NCBI GenBank assembly: GCA_027943335.1
Contig: BSBK01001572.1
Coordinates: 3,398,501-3,462,500 of the forward strand
Source of the DNA: Chamaecyparis obtusa
Lineage: Eukaryota; Streptophyta; Pinopsida; Cupressales; Cupressaceae
Reading direction: 5' to 3'
Length of the DNA: 64,000 nucleotides
Shown here: piece by piece, positions 44,581-60,439 of the stretch
Numbering within the stretch: position 1 is the stretch's first letter
Layout of the letters: the number at the start of each line of letters is the position of its first letter
Position numbers and translations under genes: made by a program
The notes under the pieces: generated by a model
Database searches by the model: none
Told to the model about the DNA's origin: nothing
What the model saw: only the letters and a program-made list of their open reading frames with translations

Positions 44581-45830
44581 CACTAGTAGAATTTGGGCTA
44601 TAAATGACGAGGTGACTAAAACTTTTAGTCACGTGACCAAAAATTTTAGTCACGTGACTAAAACTGATCATGTTCTACCCATTTTTTGCAATTCACAAAT
44701 ATAAATGACTAAATAAATGACCAATCTGGTCATCAAGTAAAATCACAACTAAAATGACTAAATAAATGACCAATTTGGTCATTGGGTAAAATGACCAATT
44801 TGGTCATCAAGTAAAATAACCAAATAAATGACCAAATAAATGACTAAATAATTAGTCACCCTAATAATAAAAATGACTAAATGAATGATTAATAATCCTT
44901 TACACATTAACATTTGATAATATCATATACTTATATTCTTAGAAGTTGCATTTCAGCAATAATGTGTGTTTGCCAATAGACTTATTATACGAACATTATT
45001 TTGTGTGCTCTAATATTTTGTTCACCAATAGACTTATTGTTGCATTTCAGATTAACTATTCTATGTGCTCTATAATTTTTAGATGTTTCATTATTTTGTT
45101 TGTATCCCAAGGTGAACTTTAGTAGTTATGCCATTATTCAAATATTGTTGATACATATGTTTAATTTTCAGGCAAGGTCGAGCCAGCCAAAACATTATTC
45201 ATGGTCAGAATGTGCCAAGCATGGCTATTCATGTGTTATCGCTAAAAGTTTGAATTTAATTATTTGTTATATTATTCAAATACATTTATCAAATGTGCTC
45301 AATGTTTTGTTCTCTTCTCAAACCTCATTTTTGTATGTAGTGAATCCCAACAAATGGGATGCCTTACTGTTCTTCAACCTACACCCAGATGCTACAATTG
45401 ATGACACCAGTCTGCATGGTAGTTTTGACAAATGATCTAAAAAGTATGTAAATCTTCAAACATTTCTACAATTATAAATTTTAACATAATTACATCAAAT
45501 TGCATCTGCTTAATGCAGTGGTTGGTGAAAAGGGTTTAACAACCTCCCATGGATTCTATAAGTCTAGTGGTTGTATCAGGCATTAACAGTTCAAGCTTTT
45601 GGTGCAACAACGTGAACCACCCAATCTAATAGCATATACAGACTTCTCTGCACTAATTTGGCCATCAGGTGAAATCACAACTAAATAATTGGTTAGACAA
45701 ATAAAAATGACTAAATAAATGACTAATTTGGTCACTGGATAAAAAACACAACTAAATAATTAGTCGCACAAATATAAATGACTAAATAAATAACTAAATT
45801 TTACCACCAAAATTTGACGCCAAAATCACA
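44581..45830 (+). mobile_element. CACTA-type element end with subterminal repeats around a captured gene fragment
   Basis: Starts CACTAGTAGAATTTGGGC, fitting the CACTA terminus seen in plant En/Spm elements. Two near-palindromes follow at once: GTGACTAAAA-C-TTTTAGTCAC (44,612-44,632) and the perfect palindrome TTTTAGTCACGTGACTAAAA (44,644-44,663). From 44,700 to 44,890 the 9-12-bp motif AAATGACTAAAT/AAATGACCAAT is repeated about ten times, and again at 45,655-45,800 on the other side of a prolyl 4-hydroxylase fragment, in the same orientation. The opposite TAGTG end was not found, so the right boundary is only the end of visible repeats. No transposase of its own, so it would be non-autonomous. 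Confidence 0.6.
45170..45560 (+). pseudogene. Prolyl 4-hydroxylase gene fragment (2-oxoglutarate/Fe(II) dioxygenase)
   Basis: Exon-like block 1 (about 45,170-45,230) follows a TTTTCAG acceptor and reads SSQPKHYSWSECAKHGYS, matching 'QPKDDSWSeCAkqGYAV' of plant P4Hs. After a short intron-like gap with a TATGTAG acceptor, block 2 (45,341-45,419) reads NPNKWDALLFFNLHPDATID then SLHG, matching 'KGDALLFFsLHpdatxDxxSLHG', which carries the distal iron-binding His. A third block near 45,519 (VVGEK) may be the start of 'CPViEGEKW'. Introns are retained, so it is a genomic copy, not a processed one. Sequence after GEK is not recognisable. P4H hydroxylates prolines in cell-wall glycoproteins in the ER/Golgi. 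Position between two runs of CACTA subterminal repeats suggests capture. Confidence 0.7.
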
Positions 45831-46581
45831 TCAAAACAAAGGCAAGAGTAGAAGGTAAATACCAAGAATTTAGGTAACATTAATTATATAGGCATCAAGC
45901 AATTAGTAATTACTTGGTCCATAATATTGGGGTAATATACAATTGCACCCTATATTTAGTTAGGTAAATCATGAATAAGAGGACATATCAACTCCCTTGA
46001 TCGATAGAATTATCTGTCATCTCTACATCATTCATCTCCTTGATTGATAGTATTATGTGTCATATTTCTCATTAGGATGAGTTTACTTAACACATTTTCT
46101 CTTACATGCAATTCAACTTCTTTTGAGATACTTTCACACCTTGACCTTTGTTTTACATACTCTTGAATACATATATTTAAATTTATTTATTTTCAAAACT
46201 AATTAAATTGTCTTAAATTAAAAATATAAACTAATTCAATTGTCTTAAATTAAAATGCTAGACAAAAGAATGTGCATTTTCAATAGGCGGCAAAGGATAG
46301 AAGAATGGCAAGAAGTGAAATTCTAACATGACTTTGTTAATTAAGCCAATAGGCCTAATTTATGTGGGATTTTAGCTCACAAAGCCCAAAAAATTGTCAT
46401 CCTGCTTCTATCGGAAAAACAACTCCTCTCCGACCTGAAACATCTCTGGCTACCCCTCGCATCCATCCGGCACTTCTGTGTCCTCTATGCACCGCACCAA
46501 GTATCTATGCCCTTAATTTATAGCTACGTCATATGCACCAAATGTTACTTCCAGCAAGAAGCTCTCCCATAGTTTAGGGAT
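45831..46581. other. No gene recognised
   Basis: AT-rich to 46,280, then a more GC-rich stretch (46,390-46,580) with no recognised protein on either strand. Confidence 0.35.
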
Positions 46582-46700
46582 TTTGGGGACATCCATACCA
46601 TTGACACCGATATTATGTCTTCAGCGGTGACAACCATTTGCATTTGGGGACATCCATGGCATGGACACCAGTATTATGTCTTCAGCGGTAGCCATTTGCA
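46582..46700. repeat. About 60-bp tandem duplication
   Basis: TTTGGGGACATCCAT starts unit 1 (46,582-46,642) and unit 2 (46,643-46,700); both share TATTATGTCTTCAGCGGT and CCATTTGCA. The units differ by a few substitutions and a small gap. Confidence 0.75.
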
Positions 46701-48630
46701 TTTGCTAGAAATGTAGTGTTTCTAGACAATGCGACCAAATGAAACAAATAGTTTGTCTTTGTATTCGACATTGTGGGTTTTCATGTTACGACATAAGGGC
46801 TTCATCCAGTAATGGTGTCTACATAGTTTGACCAGGGAGAAAATATAGATATTGTGAGTCTTTTTCCCTTTATCTTTGCATTTTTCTGGTCTTAATTGTA
46901 TGTTATGTGTATCTTAAAAAGCTTGAATGAAATTTTGATTCCATTCAACTGCATCATCTCATCAGAGATTAAGCTAGATAAGTTAATGTTAGTACTAAAT
47001 TGTATAGCAGATAAAATATTGAAATAGTGGTTAGCTTCCATATTATAAGAAAATAGAGATGAGACATAAAAATATCTCTACTCCATGCCAACATATGAAC
47101 TCTGACAAACCTACAGGCTCTATAAACTAAAGGTCATTTATATGGACAGTTTTAAAATTTTGAATAGTTTATTATTTCTCGTGTAAAACTATTGATAAAT
47201 ATGTATGGAAGAATGAGGACTGTTCCATAAAGAGTTTGAAATAGAGTCCATGAAACAAAGGGGTGCTTATGTATTCCCATTTTGAACTTGACAATTTCCA
47301 AGCGCATGAATTTGATCAACCTGCTTTTGACAATTTGAAGTTGTTTATTTTTAGACATGTTTCTTTTAGCATGATGTGAGCTAGTCTCTAGGATAGATTC
47401 AATGAGCCCAGAAGTAGTTGTTTATTGTTGGCATTGATTGGTGAATTTTGTAGTGATATATTGTAATTGGGCATGTTTAGAAGACACTTACACTAGCTGA
47501 TCATCCACCCCCACGAAGACCAAATGTTGAGTCTACTATTTGTGTTAGGTCATCTTTCTATTGATGACAATAATGATTTCTAGTTCTAAAACATTTTTCT
47601 TTGCATCTCCATTTGTGGTTTTGGGGGTGCATCATCCCTCAGTGTCTTGCTTCTCACTCCTCAACATCCTCAGAAGTCAATGATTTTTTCACCAAGGTGT
47701 GATAGCACAAACTCCTCCTTTGACCACGACACTTGTTTTGTGTCTCATTGGTTTCTTGGTACAAGTTGGTTCTTTTGCTCCTATGCATTGTAGCTTACAG
47801 TTTGGTGAAGTTTTCTTTTCTTCCACACATGCATTCCTCTAGTCTAAATCCTTGTATTAGAATGTTGATTTTAATTATTAAAAAGATGGTTATGCAAATG
47901 ACCAAAGCTCCATATTGTGGTTAAATGACAAAAGGATCATGAACTTATAGTTTCCCTTGTAGACAGTGTTTGTGCCATTTATTATATTATTTCTATTGTT
48001 GTCTCTTAAATTTCATTAGAAGCAACAAAAGGAGAATATTGATGGAATTCCAAGCCAAAGAGGACATTCACTGGTTGATTTGAAGTTACAAGGGCATTCA
48101 TCTCTAAGTTGTGCGATTGAAATTTTATCCCTGCCTATGTTTAATAAGATAATATCACATAAGAAAAATATAATCATGTTATCTCTATGGTTTTTTATGG
48201 CAAAGGGCCATAAACATAATCATGGTACCAATTTTTTGTTATCCACACAACTTTAATTTGGTATTCTGCCTCATTCCTTCTCAAATCTAGTTTTCTCAAA
48301 TCCACTAATTTTTCCTAACCTCCCAAGTTGATTTTCTGCTACTATTGGTATATTTGGCATGAAATACCCCATTGGTTAGACAACTTCCTAACTATACATT
48401 CATTGAAACTGCATGTCAATCACTTTATATTTTTCCTTGTAGGCCCACAACATTGGCTACCTCTATTCCCAATCTTGCCACACAATGTCACAAGAGAACC
48501 ATAATATTATTTTTTTGTCATGAGTGGTTGCAGCTAAGCAACATTTGTCTCTACTACATGTACTACTTTTTTGTACCCATGAATCATTAATTTCATTTTC
48601 AACATACTAAAATTTGGATAACTCATGAGA
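46701..48630. other. No gene recognised
   Basis: AT-rich sequence with many stops in all frames. The short frames at 47,152-47,358 and 47,733-47,924 show no known motif. Confidence 0.4.
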
Positions 48631-49556
48631 TTATTGTGGCAACATGCCCACATTTAATACTTGTTTGATATCAGACAAAAATCCACCTTTAATTCTACTC
48701 TGATGGATATTCACACCTATTTCTAAAGTTGCCATTTTGGTATAGGTTGAGAGAATATTGGCTAAGGTTATCAAGTTCAATTTCAAACCTACTAATTGCA
48801 TTTGCTTAAATTCCTCCAAAGTCTCTTCAAAGAACCCATTTTGTGTGTATCCTCCAACCAAGGCAATCCATGGGCAACATCTAGACTCAACATTTCTTTG
48901 AAAAATCTTAAGACACCATCAAGATTACCATTTTGTGCATATTCTAAAATCAATTTATTCCATGAGACTGCACTTCTATTAGCCAACTTGTCAAACACTT
49001 CACATTCCTTGTCTAAGCTTCCATATTTTGCATCCATGTCTAGTAGGGAATTTGCAACCACAACGTATGATAGATATCCTCGTTTGATTATATTGTCATG
49101 GATACCCATACTTTGATCCAAAGCTTTGATTTTGGCATAGGTTGGGAGTATGGTAGAAAAGGTAAAATTATCTGGTTGGGTATCGGTTTGTTGCATTTGG
49201 AGAAACATAATCAATGCTTCTCGAGGATACAGGCCATGTCTTCTATAAGCTGTAATTATGGTATTTCATGAGGAAACATCTTGTTCTGTCATATCGTCAA
49301 ACACTTGACAAGCACCTATCAAAGTACCACACTTTTCATACATGTTGATAATATTATTTTGAAAGAATCTGCATCTAGAAAATTCAATTCCCCTACCAGT
49401 GATAAGAGAGTGGATTTGTTTGCCTTGTGAATGTGCATTCTTGGCAACATGGGTCTGTAGAAATTGAGGATATGTAGAAAATTTGCCAGGGGGTTTGTTT
49501 GTGGACAACAAAATGTGTATCACCTTCTTCAACTGAACCTCTCTACATAATGTCAT
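48631..49556 (-). pseudogene. Pentatricopeptide-repeat (PPR, PLS-class) pseudogene
   Basis: N to C on the minus strand: AHSQGKQIHSLITGRGIEF, NNIINMYEKCGTLIGACQVF, then DDMTEQDVSS with the expected Trp changed to a stop (TGA near 49,264), NTIITAYRRHGLYPREALIM, TQPDNFTFSTILPTYAKI, and AVSWNKLILEYAQNG. Frame shifts once near 48,855 into GGYTQNGFFEETLEEFKQMQ and LITLANILSTYTKMATLEIG. About nine hundred bases cover roughly eight to nine PPR motifs (about 35 residues each); the usual E/DYW C-terminus is absent. PPR proteins bind organelle RNA. Disabled by a stop, a frameshift and truncation. No introns, as is normal for PPR genes. Confidence 0.85.
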
Positions 49557-49648
49557 GAGATTTTAATTGAGATAGGTAATGGATGTCAATGACATCAGGA
49601 CTATTCAATTATATCTGAAGGGTGGGAGAAAATTGCGTCTAGAAAATT

Positions 49649-49812
49649 ACACTTTTCATACATGTTGATAAATTATTTTGAAAGAATCTGTGTCTAGAAA
49701 ATTCAATTCCCCTTCCAGTGATAAGAGAGTGGATTTGTTTACCTTGTGAACATGCATTCTTGGCAACACATGTTTGTAGAAATTGAGGATATGTAGAAAA
49801 TTTTCCAGGGGA
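49649..49812 (-). pseudogene. Partial duplicate of the PPR pseudogene N-terminal part
   Basis: Repeats 49,329-49,492 in the same orientation, 320 bp away, with a few substitutions and a small deletion (AATATTATTT to AATTATTT). It covers the GKQIH...NIINMYEKC segment. A local tandem duplication after or during decay. Confidence 0.8.
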
Positions 49813-51898
49813 TATATATTAGAATCTCAACCCAAATTACATTTATAAAATGGTTAAGCTATATGAACTTTGGCTTCTTAAGGTCACTCAAATAGATGCT
49901 TTTGTTTGTGGGGAATTTATCTATTTTTTCTTATTTAATTTTTTCATATTAAGTGTTTTTCTTCATAAAATACCACAATCCTTAGAATAAAGTCCTCATT
50001 TATGGAATTAATCATTCCAAAATGAGTTTATAGCTATTATTTTCAGCCCATGGAATGCATCGTCACATTCTCTGATATCTGAAAATAACTAAAATACTAA
50101 AGCTTCAACTTTGAAATGATCTAATAGTGTAGTGTTAGAATGCTTATTCTTACATCCAAATGGTATAATATATATAGCTTGTAGTTTGATGCTTTACAAA
50201 ACAATCTGATCAAATGCCTCTTAGCAGAACTTGATTATGATGTGTTAATCACCTAGATATTATAATAGCACACTTTATTTTCAAAGCAAAATGGAATTAA
50301 TTGATCCATGATCTTTCTGATTCATTATTGTTGAAGATGCACACACTACCAAAGAATGCCATCCAATAGTGTTACTGACCTCAAAGCACTAGGATGTTAA
50401 AAAAGATTTTTCAAATGCTAGACAACATCTTGAAGTATAGTTAGTGTTGTTTGAAATTCCTAATAGAGACATTGACAGGAAGACAAATTAAAATTGAGAA
50501 ATTTAGTAGAAAGAAATGTGGCTCTTGTTACAATGTTTTGAGGCTTAAATTGAAGGTAGAGAGAGCTTCAAATCCCTTCACTGACCAAGTTCCAAGCTAC
50601 ATGTTCCTGAATAATTTGGGATAGTCCAATCTTATTGAAAACTAACATGAGAGGGTTATAAGGATACTTAATTGTAAGCTCAAAATCCAAGGTGGTCAGT
50701 ACCATTTGTCCACCTTCTAGAAAAGGTTGTTTATACTACACGAAGTAATCAATTGGAAGTAAATAGTGGAAATTTTCCAATTTATTCTTGTGATAAACTT
50801 CATATGACATGAAAAGTAGATTCATTTTGTGGCCAATTAGAAAAGTAACATTTTTTTTTCAGAAATTGAATTCAATTTGTACTTATAGTTTGCCAAGTCA
50901 ATCAGGATTTTGAGTAATGCTACTATGATATTTGAAGTTACTTTAACATGAGATGCTACAATAAGTAATTTTGTCACATAAATTCATTATTTTTAAATTT
51001 TTTTGAGTCTTCACCATGTTTTGGCACTAATTCTGAGTCTGAAGGATGAGTCAAAATTTGACTTGCCAAGTTTTTGCCTTGTCTGACTCTCAACACTATG
51101 ATCCTAAATAGACTTTATCTATTGAGTTCTCGGTCTAGTTATTGCATGATTGTCTATGTATATATATCGAATCAACATATCCAATTTTTGAGTTCAGTTA
51201 AGAAATGTATTCACATTCTTTAACTTACACCTTAGTGTGGTTGTTTCTTTTATATAGTTCTTATTGCGTAGTATAATCTTCTTTATTATATGTTAAAGAA
51301 ACATTAGTGTTTAAGCCACTCTAAATTTATTCTTTGTTAAAGGATTTTCTAGAGTGGGCTCTATTCTAAAAGGAGTTCTTTCAGTCATTTTTTCCCCATC
51401 CTCCACTTGTTGATCCTTTGCCTTGGACTCGAGTTGTTCTTCAGGTTATTTTACATGATTGTCAATTAGTTTTGCTCCTGTTATCACATTGTACTTGTAA
51501 GATGGTCTCTATTAATGAATCTAATATATTATTCTCAAAATCCCATCCATTCTAACGGGAGCATTTTCAAGGATGCTTCTCAAGTTTAGTGTTAAAAATG
51601 ACTTGTTTTTCGATTTAATGTAAATGCACATAGTTCATATATGACAACTGTAAGTTATTATTATGACCTTTTCCATTTATCATAGATAGTTTGGTCTCAA
51701 AAAATGGTCAATAACTCTCAGATCCATTTTCAATTGTTATCTGCCTATTCTTAAATTTTACAAAATGAAATTTTATGTAATTTTGACCGATATAAATTCT
51801 TTCTACACAACTGTTAATTACATATAAAATTTGTAGGAATATATATAGGATGCTTGTGTTGACAAGATATGTTCTATATTTATAGAAATATTTCCTAG
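49813..51898. other. No gene recognised
   Basis: AT-rich. A relaxed look for exons gives nothing before the one at 51,899. Confidence 0.4.
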
Positions 51899-52080
51899 AT
51901 GCTCCAATTTATGAACTTCAGTTGAGATTGCCAAGCACCTCATGGTCTTCGATCATCAATCCCCAGCTCTCCCTTGATGGTACCATGATAGCATTTGTAA
52001 GAGATGGTGAGATTTGTGTTATGTCCATATATCATGGGAAGCCAAAGCAAATAACTAATGGTGCAAGAGGAAATCAGAAG
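51899..52080 (+). CDS. Single exon of a DPP-IV-like prolyl oligopeptidase (S9 family)
   Basis: An open block of 182 bases follows TTTCCTAG (acceptor-like) and ends NQK before GTGGTGAGT (donor-like). It reads APIYELQLRLPSTSW, INPQLSLDGTMIAFVRDGEI, then MSIYHGKPKQITNGARGN. This fits the N-terminal beta-propeller of dipeptidyl-peptidase-IV-like enzymes ('mDPrLSPDGtmlAYVRDdELhVl...geprqLTfGA'). The catalytic Ser-Asp-His hydrolase domain would be far downstream and is not in the window. No stop or frameshift is seen. It is either a true exon of a gene with very long introns or a stranded fragment; nothing in the next 12 kb continues it, and a different gene's exon occurs at 60.3 kb, which favours a fragment. 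Confidence 0.55.
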
Positions 52081-55368
<3,288 letters not shown>

Positions 55369-55384
55369 AGATGTTTGATATAGT

Positions 55385-55586
55385 CAATGGGGTTATGCTC
55401 AAATGGAAAGGTTGTAAGGTTCTCTTATTGGAGACCCATGTTCCAATCCCCCAAAGTGACATCAACGTAGCTTCAATGTTGACTTGATTTGATTGGGCAG
55501 CTTACTTAACTACTAAGTTGAATATGTTAACTGGGAGGAGGTCCCCCTTGTGACCTCCAACATCTTATAGAACAAAAAGAGAGAGT
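55385..55586 (+). mobile_element. tRNA-derived SINE with 16-bp target-site duplication
   Basis: Flanked by AGATGTTTGATATAGT (55,369-55,384) and AGATGTCTGATATAGT (55,587-55,602), one mismatch. The head GGGGTTATGCTCAAATGG fits a pol III A box (TRGCNNAGYGG), and ATGTTCCAATCCCC about 35 bp further fits a B box (GGTTCGANNCC). The rest of the 202-bp body is unrelated to tRNA, and it ends in an A/GA-rich tail (ACAAAAAGAGAGAG). Such elements have no protein and are copied by LINE machinery. Confidence 0.75.
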
Positions 55587-55602
55587 AGATGTCTGATATA
55601 GT

Positions 55603-58600
55603 TGTATGATTTGGTTCCACCTTGATAATCTCTTTATACTATTTGAGACACACTGAGGAGACCACTATTGCTCCTATTTTTAGTAGGGATTTTTTGACAG
55701 GGGACTTTGGTTGCTATTGGCCACATCTACCCAGCCATATACTTAGTATGCCATATAAAGGAAAGAGAAAATTAATATGGCATGTGGAAAGAGAAACTTG
55801 ATTCCCTAGGCCCCTTATATGTCATGTAACATGTCTAATTTGTTCACTATTTATGTATTTTTACAAACCTATTGAATTTTATCATTAGTGGGCACCCAAA
55901 AAAATTGGAGAAGGTGGTTTTTGATTGATTTAAAGCCCTTGGTGGTGCTGGTTAAATTTTTTTTCCAAAATTTCAAACACTTGCTTTGAGAATTAGGCCT
56001 AATTGTGGCCCCAAAATATGGACAGTCCTCCATTTGGCCCATTTGTTTGAAAATAATGATATTTTTTGTGTGTGTTGTAGAAATTATAAAAGGGTATTCA
56101 TAAATTTCATGATTTTATGTCTACTAGTTATATGTAGGGAGTTATTATCCAAAAATTAGTCACAAAGGCTGTTAGGCCTAGGAGCCATGAAAGATGGATG
56201 CATGACCAAAAATTTTCATGGGGCTTTGTAGGGTCACTGATTGGATTGGTTGGGATGAAAATATGTCACTAAGGCTATAATAGACCCTTGGATTCAAGCA
56301 TTTCATGTTAAGCACAATGTTGGTTGCAGGAGCCCTTGTTAGGATGTCTAGTTAGATCAAGAAGGAAAGTCCATTTGGGGAGTCACTTTTGGTACTTGGT
56401 TGAGTTTGTTTGTTGTGTCCTTCTCTTCCCAAGGAGGCCTTTGCATTAGTTTTTAACATTCCCACAATCACTTCTCTTGACACAATGTAGACCTTAATAG
56501 TTAGGAGTACCCTATTGGTGACCAAACGGTCTAAACTTAAGTACCTTTGTTTGTAATCCTAAAAAATTATTGGGAGAACCCTACACAAAATTTGAACACA
56601 CCATTTTGGGTTGAAAATGGTGAGGGAATCCCTCTATGATCCTTTTGCAACATATATGATTGGTAAATTAGGACTGTGACTATGGTTCTAATTTAGGATA
56701 GTTAATACCATTAGCCAAAGGCCACACCAATACCACTATGAATCTCAAAGTCTATGCTTACTAGTGTGAAATAATTCATTTAAGGTCTTTCATTGCATCA
56801 TTAGACATTCCCCACTTGGATCTCCAATCAAAATTCTATTTGAAGAACACTAGCACCGGTAAACTTATGACTATGACAGTCAATGCATTTAGGACAGTCC
56901 TCTACACATGAGTTATTCCCTCTTGTTGTAACTTCCAACCACTTCCAAAGGATGTATAGGATCCCCTCACCCATCTCTCTAACACCAACCACTCAAGAAG
57001 ACCACTCTCTTGGTCTTTTAACCAAATTGTTCATCCTTACTATCTTACAAGGTTTGATACATAGAGATATCAGACCGATTAGTCCATTATTGTGCACACA
57101 TCTTTCATTGTGGAGTCCTACAAGTTAAAAATATGGAAGTATATATCTACAAGAGCCTTCCCACTTATTTGTGTGAGGTTTCACTATGGGAAAGGCTAGA
57201 TAAATATTATATATTGTCTATAGGAACCATATTAGCATTACCCTTGACTATCCTACATCTCTTTAAATCTTGAGATTTAAGAGTTGATATGAATGAAGAC
57301 AAGTATGAAACCACTTAACAATGTTGGTATCTTGTTTGTAGGTCTGGAAAATCTCCACAAAGCTATTGTATGTACCAACACAGGTATGAAAATAGATTAA
57401 GCTCACTATCATGAACCAAATAACTTAGAATATCACCAAACTATCTCACCAATGTCACTACCATCACATCCAACAATATTTAAGGAAGATATAACTCTAT
57501 AAACACCTATGTATTCACTTCATATGCCTTATTACACTTAATGAATAAGTTGCAAGACTAAAATACATTCATTGCTAGTTAAAACAACCAGTGAAAATTC
57601 ATTAAAAATACCTTCTATACCATCAGTGAACACTACCCAATGCCATAAATAGTAGCATACACCTCAAGCACCACCAATTAGCAACAAAGGGTTAGGGTTG
57701 GGCCTGCAACTCACATCTATGTTAGATGATTTTGGAATCCAAACCAAGGAGAGAGTATACTGATCACAACCTAAGTGGGCATAAATTCAAGACTAGTGAA
57801 TGCACTCAGGTGCAAATGACTGGGAAGGTCTTATCATCATCACTGAGAAACAAGATTCAACACTTACTTTCTTCCCACTTGGCCCACCTCAACCACTCTG
57901 CCATAGATAAACACTAGCATTCACTGGTGACCAAGGAATGAGAAAAGGATTAGGGTGGTAAAGTTTTAAAATATTCTCCACCACACACTTGGGTAGGATC
58001 GTTTACAACTGTGAGTTAAACTTATGTCAATAGATTTGATTTATAAGTCCTCTAAAACATCGTTGAATGCTGAAAATTGATTATAATTGTTAAACTGATA
58101 TTTATATGATAGTTAATGAAATATGTTAGGGTTTATGTAATTAATTTTCTTCTGTCTTGTATGACATATCATATACATGTTTAATTGTTTCAAAGAGAAG
58201 GCAAGTTAATTATAGTGAGAAAGTCATAACACCATCTTGCATTTGGTGGTTTTATCAGTTTTAGACCTTATTACTTTATCATTGACCTTGGTTGTTTGAT
58301 GAGGAAATAATGTAGAATACAAAGAAAATGGTTGCAATTTGACAAATGTCAGTCTTACGTAGTTGGATATTCTCCTTATTGGGTTTTTCCAAGGTGAATC
58401 TGTGTCCTTTTTATTTGTTTGTGATTGATTCTCGCTCATTTATTCACTCAATTGTTTGTATATCTCCTGTCATAGATTCCATCACTTAAATAGCTTCACA
58501 ACTCTATGTTTAAGAGTCATTCTATGCAAGGCATATAAAGAACAGTGATATATACTTTTGTATGAAGAAATATGAGATTTCCCTTCCAGCCCTCACATCT

Positions 58601-60276
58601 AAATATAAATCTCAACTAAACTTATCAACAAGGATAGAAGCAATATTAGGATTGCATTGGCGCATAAACTTGCACTATGATCTGTTGCAGTAGAAGCTTC
58701 TTGTAATGCTGGCACAAACTCCCGACACATCAATTGAAGGTCCTCCACTTTAAGCCCCTAATCACTAGATATCATTCTCTTTGTGCTAGCCTTGGAGATG
58801 TTATATTTAGTTTCCCCAAGGCAAGATTAAAAAAAGTCCCGCTAATTCAAATGCAAAACTTTGCACCTAACAACAGCACCCACTAATGATAAGAAAATTA
58901 ATTATATTGCTCTTATGAAAGCTCAAAGGAAAAGTTCTTTTGAACAGATTTGAACTCTTTTTCCATAACATCCCTATCGAGTTCTCTCAGAGTAAGTGAA
59001 GAATAAATCTGCAAAAACTTCAAATTTAAGTTTTCCAATTTTTTGATGCCTAAACATAATTATTAATGAGTCAATTTTCTACCGGTCATACCCTTCTTGA
59101 ATAATAATCAATTCAAGTGTGGGATCTCAAGGAAAAATTTTGCCAATTCTCTGAATTTTGTTGATTTGGTATAGATTTGACATTTGTGAAAATTATTCTA
59201 GTTCCATACCAAATTTCATACCAAACTGAATGTCTTCATCATCATCTTGTAGCTGTCTACTAGAAATATTGATAATGATGAAATGTAGGTCCATTTGGGT
59301 TCTAATGATTTAAGGAGACACTTATTATAATTCTTGGCCATTTTCTACAAAAGACTACAAGCTTTCCTTGAAGGTTCCAATGATTGTTGACATGTTGAGG
59401 TTTTGACCCTGTGGGTGTTGGCATTCATGCCCAATTCAGATGCAACCAAATTTATGCTGCATTAACAGTACATTAGTATGTTACAATCAATTTTGATTAT
59501 TTAACACTTTTAATCTAAGAATCAGTCATAAGTATGTTACAACTGCTCTACACAAACTTCATATTCTCCAACAAGCATCCCAATCATAATCCGCCTTTCC
59601 TAGCCAATGAATCTAACAGAAGACAATGCAGCAATAGCAGAAGCTAGTGTAGCAATGAATATTCCAGATCTAGGCACTATAATTCCACAATCTATAGGTC
59701 ATTAGCCATGTCATCATCTCTACATCCATTACTACCATTGCAAGAGGTGGCCCTTTTTAATCAATGCTACTTACTGGCACACTTAAATATCTGCAGTCAT
59801 GAATTCTTGAGGATCATTAAGCTATTTGCTTGGTCTATAAATGGAAATGTTGAATATCGTAAAAGCAAAATGCTTTATTGTATATTATGGCCCTTTGAGA
59901 AACTATACCACAAAAATCTAGATTGAGGAAAGCTTTAAACAGAAAATAGAAGGAGAATAGAACTACTGACTCCATTAAGGCCAAAAAATACTGACAAAAA
60001 GTATCAAAAGTACAACACATATGCATCGATTGTCTTACTTTAAAGATATGCTTCAAATTTGGAATATTTGATAATAATCTTGCTAGTAGCTAATCAACTA
60101 AGCCTGATATGTTGTAGATGAAACTAGTCTATTTGAAGAGGTCAAAGTCCCAAATTGGTATGCTTTTCAAATCCATAGATGATGCATTTACCACTTCTCC
60201 AAACTGCATTCTCCCATTGTAAGACCATAGGACTCTCAAAATACATTCTCCTACCTTCTCCCTCACCGATTTACAG
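55603..60276. other. No gene recognised
   Basis: 4.7 kb of AT-rich DNA. Short frames at 56,883-57,128, 57,726-57,917, 58,224-58,439, 59,708-59,926 and 59,835-60,056 show no known motifs. Heavily decayed elements may be present but could not be identified by reading. Confidence 0.4.
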
Positions 60277-60439
60277 AGTCTTTCATCGGTTCATTGGGAA
60301 GGAGAAAAATGGAATTTCCTTACATATATCCCGATCCAGAGAGTTGGTATTTACGAGTAGCACTTGATGATTCAGGGCTTGATGTAGGTTATTTTCTTGC
60401 TGGATGTGGAGCAGATGAACTTATTAATCTTATCATGCG
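60277..60439 (+). CDS. Single exon of histidinol-phosphate aminotransferase
   Basis: After TTTACAG (acceptor-like) the frame reads FIGSLGRRKMEFPYIYPDPE, SWYLRVALDDSGLDVGYFLA and GCGADELINLIMR, then GTGATT (donor-like). It matches the plant HisC-type enzyme ('FPYxYPDPESrrLRaALAeDSGLeaeyILaGCGADELIDLIMR'), where the next exon would begin CVLDPGD. The enzyme converts imidazole-acetol phosphate to histidinol phosphate in plastid histidine synthesis, using PLP; the catalytic Lys lies further on and is not here. Some changes at usually fixed places (SWYLRV for SRRLRA) suggest relaxed selection. The frame is open for about 160 bases. No neighbouring exons were found, so a fragment is likelier than a gene in place. 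Confidence 0.65.

Noticed and set aside
56740..56770. TACTAGTG near 56,757 as the opposite end of the CACTA element at 44,581
   Set aside because: Flanking bases do not match the inverted complement of the 44,581 terminus and no subterminal repeats lie next to it.
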